Source: an uncultured bacterium (lineage in GTDB: Bacteria; Planctomycetota; Phycisphaerae; Phycisphaerales; SM1A02). Taken from it: a stretch of DNA of 9,185 nucleotides. Positions 6,696 to 9,185 of this stretch are shown here, piece after piece. The translations under genes were made by a program, and so were the position numbers. Positions within the stretch are counted from its first letter, which is position 1, and every line of letters begins with the position of its first letter. The DNA is taken from the NCBI GenBank assembly GCA_903918555.1, contig CAIXEV010000312.1, positions 1-9,185 of the forward strand, in the 5' to 3' direction. A model generated the notes under the pieces. The model ran no database searches and was not told where the DNA came from. It saw nothing but the letters and a program-made list of their open reading frames with translations.

Positions 6696-8201
6696 TCACT
6701 TCATCGGCTGCATCGTCATCGGGTCGCGCATCGGCATGTGCTCGACCTGGTCGTCGAAGAAGTCGGCCATCCTGGCGCGCCCCGCCTTGCCGCCGAGCCC
6801 GTCGCCCGGGGCGATGGTGTCCCAGTCGCCCACGACGAACACCGCCATCTTGTTGAAGTCGAGCATGCGGTTCGCCACGCGCTGCACATCGGCGGGGGTG
6901 ACCTTCGAGATGTTGTCGCGATAGGCCTGCCAGTACGACGGATCGCGGCCCGTCCACTCGTCGGAGACGAAGATGCCGAGCATGGCGTCCTTCGACTCGA
7001 ACGAACGCGGGAAGGTCTCGATGAACGACTGCTTCGCGACCTCGAGTTCCTCGGCGCTCACGGGCGTCTCGCGCATCTTCTTGAACTCGCCCTCGATCAG
7101 CTTGATCGCGAGCGCCACCGTCGCGTTCTTCGACTGGAAGACCGCGCGGAACTGGCCGGGGTACCACACGCCCGCGTCAAGGCCGCTGCCCGCGGAGTAG
7201 GCGAGGCCTTCGTCCGAGCGCACCGTCTTCATGATGCGGCTGGTGAAGCCGCCGCCGCCGAGGATCTCGTTCATCACGAGCGCGGCGAAGTAGTCGGGGT
7301 CGTCGCGGGTGATGCCGCGCGAGCCGATGTAGACCTTGCCCTGCGGGATCTCCTTCTCCGCGTGGTAGACGCCCGGCTTGACGGTCGCGGTCGGCGCGGG
7401 CGGAAGCGGCATGCGCTCGCCGGTCGGCCACGATGCGAACGCCTTCTCGAGCTTCGCGAGCATCTCGGGCACCTCGAAGTCGCCGGTCACGGCCACGACG
7501 ACATTCGCCGGGTTGAAGACCTTCTTCGCGAAGGCGGCCATGTCGTCCTTGGTGATCGAGCGGATCGACGACTCGGTCGGCACGCGCGCCTCGAAGTGGT
7601 CGGCGCCGTAGAGGAGCATGTCCCACTCGCGGTCGAGGATGGGGCTTGCGTCGTCGTTGCGCTGCTTCATGCCCTCGATCGCGGAGTCGACCGCGATCTT
7701 GGTCTTCGCCTCGTCGAAGCGCGGCTTCGTCAGCATGTCCATGAGGAGCGCGAGGCTCTCGTCGAAGTTCGCCTTGAGCGAATCGACCGACGCGGAGCAG
7801 ACGGTCGCCTGCGACGCGATCGACGCCTCGGTGGCGAGGAAGTCGAGCTTCTCGTCGAGCTCGTTCGGCGCGAGGCCCTCGGTGCCGCCGGTGCGGAGGA
7901 GCGCCGCGGTCATGGCGGCGAGGCCGACCTTGTCGGCGGGCTCGAGGAACGAGCCGCCGCGGAAGGTCATCGAGAGCTCGACGAGCGGCAGTTCCTTGCT
8001 CGGCGCGAGGAAGACCACCACGCCGTTCGAGAGGACATGGCGGTAGTCCGACGCCTTCGGTGCGTTGAAGGTGAGCGGGCGGAACGCGAGCTGCTCGGGA
8101 CGCTTGGGGAGGTCCTGCGCGGGCGCGGCGGCGACGACGGTCGAGACGGCCGCGGTCGAAAGGGCGACGAGCGACGAAAGGATGGCGATGGAGTGCTTCA
8201 T
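6696..8201 (-). CDS. Exported M16-family peptidase-like protein lacking the zinc site (subunit B type)
   Basis: 501 residues. M1-K-H then a hydrophobic run to about residue 26 forms a signal peptide, with likely cleavage after A26-P-A28, so it acts in the periplasm or outside. Two M16 halves follow: N-terminal about 50-260, ending in the family's NPANVVVAVTGDF-type strand (230-242), and C-terminal about 275-475. The HxxEH zinc motif should fall in G93-L-A-A-M-T-A-A-L-L, but the three ligand and catalytic positions read A96, A99 and A100, so this half cannot be a zinc peptidase. The C-terminal G315-G-G-G-F-T-S-R322 with R328 and G332-L-A-Y335 keeps the R/Y substrate-binding signature. In M16B pairs one protein supplies the zinc site and the partner supplies R/Y, so this is likely partner to the gene 23 nt upstream. 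The start is set by AAGGA 10 nt before the ATG and by the signal peptide. The tail (488-501) is Met-rich. Confidence 0.92.
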   Translation of the reverse strand: MKHSIAILSSLVALSTAAVSTVVAAAPAQDLPKRPEQLAFRPLTFNAPKASDYRHVLSNGVVVFLAPSKELPLVELSMTFRGGSFLEPADKVGLAAMTAALLRTGGTEGLAPNELDEKLDFLATEASIASQATVCSASVDSLKANFDESLALLMDMLTKPRFDEAKTKIAVDSAIEGMKQRNDDASPILDREWDMLLYGADHFEARVPTESSIRSITKDDMAAFAKKVFNPANVVVAVTGDFEVPEMLAKLEKAFASWPTGERMPLPPAPTATVKPGVYHAEKEIPQGKVYIGSRGITRDDPDYFAALVMNEILGGGGFTSRIMKTVRSDEGLAYSAGSGLDAGVWYPGQFRAVFQSKNATVALAIKLIEGEFKKMRETPVSAEELEVAKQSFIETFPRSFESKDAMLGIFVSDEWTGRDPSYWQAYRDNISKVTPADVQRVANRMLDFNKMAVFVVGDWDTIAPGDGLGGKAGRARMADFFDDQVEHMPMRDPMTMQPMK

Positions 8202-8210
8202 TGGGTTCGG

Positions 8211-8217
8211 TTCCTTT
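8211..8217 (-). promoter_or_regulatory. Shine-Dalgarno for the second M16 gene
   Basis: Read on the minus strand, AAAGGAA occupies these bases; its AAGGA core ends 10 nt before the ATG whose first base is 8201. It lies in the 23-nt gap after the upstream M16 stop and identifies this ATG as the start, although the reading frame stays open through the preceding gene. Confidence 0.75.
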
Positions 8218-8224
8218 CGTGTCT

Positions 8225-9185
8225 TCAGTTCTTGCTTGCTTCGGGGGACTTCTCGAGCTCGGCGATGCGGGCGTTGACCTTCGCCACGATGAAGTCGATC
8301 ATCGGCTTCATCTGCGGAGGCACCTGTGCGGCCTGCGCCATCATCTGCTCGAGGTTGGCCTTGAGCTGCGCGAGGTCGGTGGCCTTCGCGATCTGCGCCG
8401 CGACCTGGCGGGCCTGCGCCTGCATCGGCGCGGGCAGCCCCGCGAGCGCGGGATCCTCGGCGGCCGTCTCCGCGCCCGCCTTGCGGGTGTAGGTCGCGAC
8501 CGAGCGGTTCTTCTCGGTGAAGTAGGTCTTGGCGACGCGCTGGATGTCGTCGGCGGTCACCTCGTCGATCTTCTTCGGCGACTCGTTGATCTCCTCCCAG
8601 GTGCCGAGGCCCTCGTAGTAGCCGAGCTGGAGCAGCAGGAAGAAGTTCGTCTTGAGGCGGCGGTAGTTCGACGCGGCGAACTGGTTCTTCACCTTCTGGA
8701 GCTCGAGCGCCGGCACGGGCTCGTTCTTGAGCTTCTCGATCTCGGCGTACCACGCCTTCTCGAGGTCCGCGGGGGTCGAGTCGCCCTTCACCTCGGCGTT
8801 GAAGCTGAACGCGCCCGCGTACTTGCGGCTGTCCTGGCGCGCGCTCGCGTCGGAGGCGGTCTCGCTGCCCTCGACCATCGACTTGTAGAGCCGGCCGGTG
8901 CGGCCGTTCAGCACCGACGACAGCACATCGAGCGCGTACGCGTCCTTGTGGCGGAACGGCACGGTGTGGTAGCGCACCTCGACCGACGGCTGGCAGTCGC
9001 ACTCGGCGTTCATGCGCATCTCGGCGGTCTGGCCGACCTCGAGCGTCACGACCGGCGGGACATTCATCTCGCCGCGCGAGAGGCGCGAGAAGTAGCGGGT
9101 GATCGTCTCCTTCACCTCGCCCGGGTTGAAGTCGCCGACGATGACGCCGCAGAGGTTGTTGGGGCGGTAGTAGATGTTCCAGTAC
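8225..9185 (-). CDS. M16-family zinc peptidase, C-terminal part; start lies outside window
   Basis: 319 residues are visible and the frame is open at the window edge. The first visible residues, Y5-Y-R-P-N-N10 then V14-I-V-G-D-F19, are the strand that ends the N-terminal M16 half, so the HxxEH zinc site, if present, lies upstream. The C-terminal half covers about 40-230, with G93-R-T-G-R-L-Y99 near the usual R position and a late D-D-I-Q-R-V-A plus T-Y-F-T-E-K-N-R ending typical of the family. About 85 further residues (235-319) form an Ala/Gln/Met-rich, helix-prone tail that is not part of a standard M16 half. The partner gene without a zinc site starts 23 nt downstream, so the two probably form one operon and one heteromeric periplasmic peptidase. 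The family is firm; catalytic status is inferred from the paired arrangement. Confidence 0.9.
   Translation of the reverse strand, partial: YWNIYYRPNNLCGVIVGDFNPGEVKETITRYFSRLSRGEMNVPPVVTLEVGQTAEMRMNAECDCQPSVEVRYHTVPFRHKDAYALDVLSSVLNGRTGRLYKSMVEGSETASDASARQDSRKYAGAFSFNAEVKGDSTPADLEKAWYAEIEKLKNEPVPALELQKVKNQFAASNYRRLKTNFFLLLQLGYYEGLGTWEEINESPKKIDEVTADDIQRVAKTYFTEKNRSVATYTRKAGAETAAEDPALAGLPAPMQAQARQVAAQIAKATDLAQLKANLEQMMAQAAQVPPQMKPMIDFIVAKVNARIAELEKSPEASKN

Noticed and set aside
6235..7167. 310-residue minus-strand frame across the convergent gap
   Set aside because: It is out of frame with the M16 gene, crosses the terminator and has no recognisable composition or motif.
6612..8492. 626-residue plus-strand frame opposite the M16 genes
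   Set aside because: It runs through the terminator and antisense to two clear M16 proteins; composition is Arg/Leu/Asp/His-rich shadow text.
8202..9002. Single 768-residue M16 protein made by extending the second M16 frame upstream
   Set aside because: The upstream part is shadow of the first M16 gene in another frame; the signal peptide and ribosome site place the start at 8201.

Overview
This is a very GC-rich bacterial segment in which most codons end in G or C. It encodes a Gram-negative-style envelope: a lipoprotein signal, the lipid II flippase MurJ, a periplasm-spanning coiled-coil protein and exported M16 peptidases. The protein style, above all the paired M16 proteins with an Ala/Gln-rich tail and the diverged MurJ, suggests a planctomycete-like lineage such as Phycisphaerae. 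No rRNA or other phylogenetic marker is present, so that placement is inference. I see no tRNA, CRISPR array, insertion sequence or phage gene.

The left two thirds (1-6176) reads rightward. In order it holds a 5'-truncated VanZ-like multi-pass membrane protein, an FAD-dependent oxidoreductase of the amine oxidase/phytoene desaturase superfamily 18 nt later, a 134-residue lipoprotein, murJ starting 4 nt after the lipoprotein stop, and a 545-residue protein after a 125-nt gap. That last protein has a long cytoplasmic coiled coil, two membrane segments and an enclosed periplasmic domain that resembles polysaccharide co-polymerase (Wzz/GumC-type) domains. A TATTCT element six bases before the lipoprotein ATG suggests a leaderless transcript that starts the lipoprotein-murJ unit.

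The middle (6177-6695) is less GC-rich and separates the two convergent gene sets. It holds one plausible but unrecognised 82-codon ORF, a G-run-rich stretch and a strong intrinsic terminator with a GAAA tetraloop and A/T-rich flanks on both sides.

The right third (6696-9185) reads leftward and encodes two tandem M16-family (insulinase/mitochondrial processing peptidase-like) proteins. The upstream one is cut by the window edge. The downstream one is complete and exported, lacks the HxxEH zinc site, but keeps the C-terminal R/Y region. This is the usual layout of a two-protein M16B peptidase.

The window is mostly ordinary chromosomal envelope and housekeeping content. The least explained items are the coiled-coil/Wzz-like membrane protein, the lipoprotein apparently coupled to murJ, and the small ORF in the convergent gap. 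I did not find clear evidence of a new multi-gene defence or mobile system.
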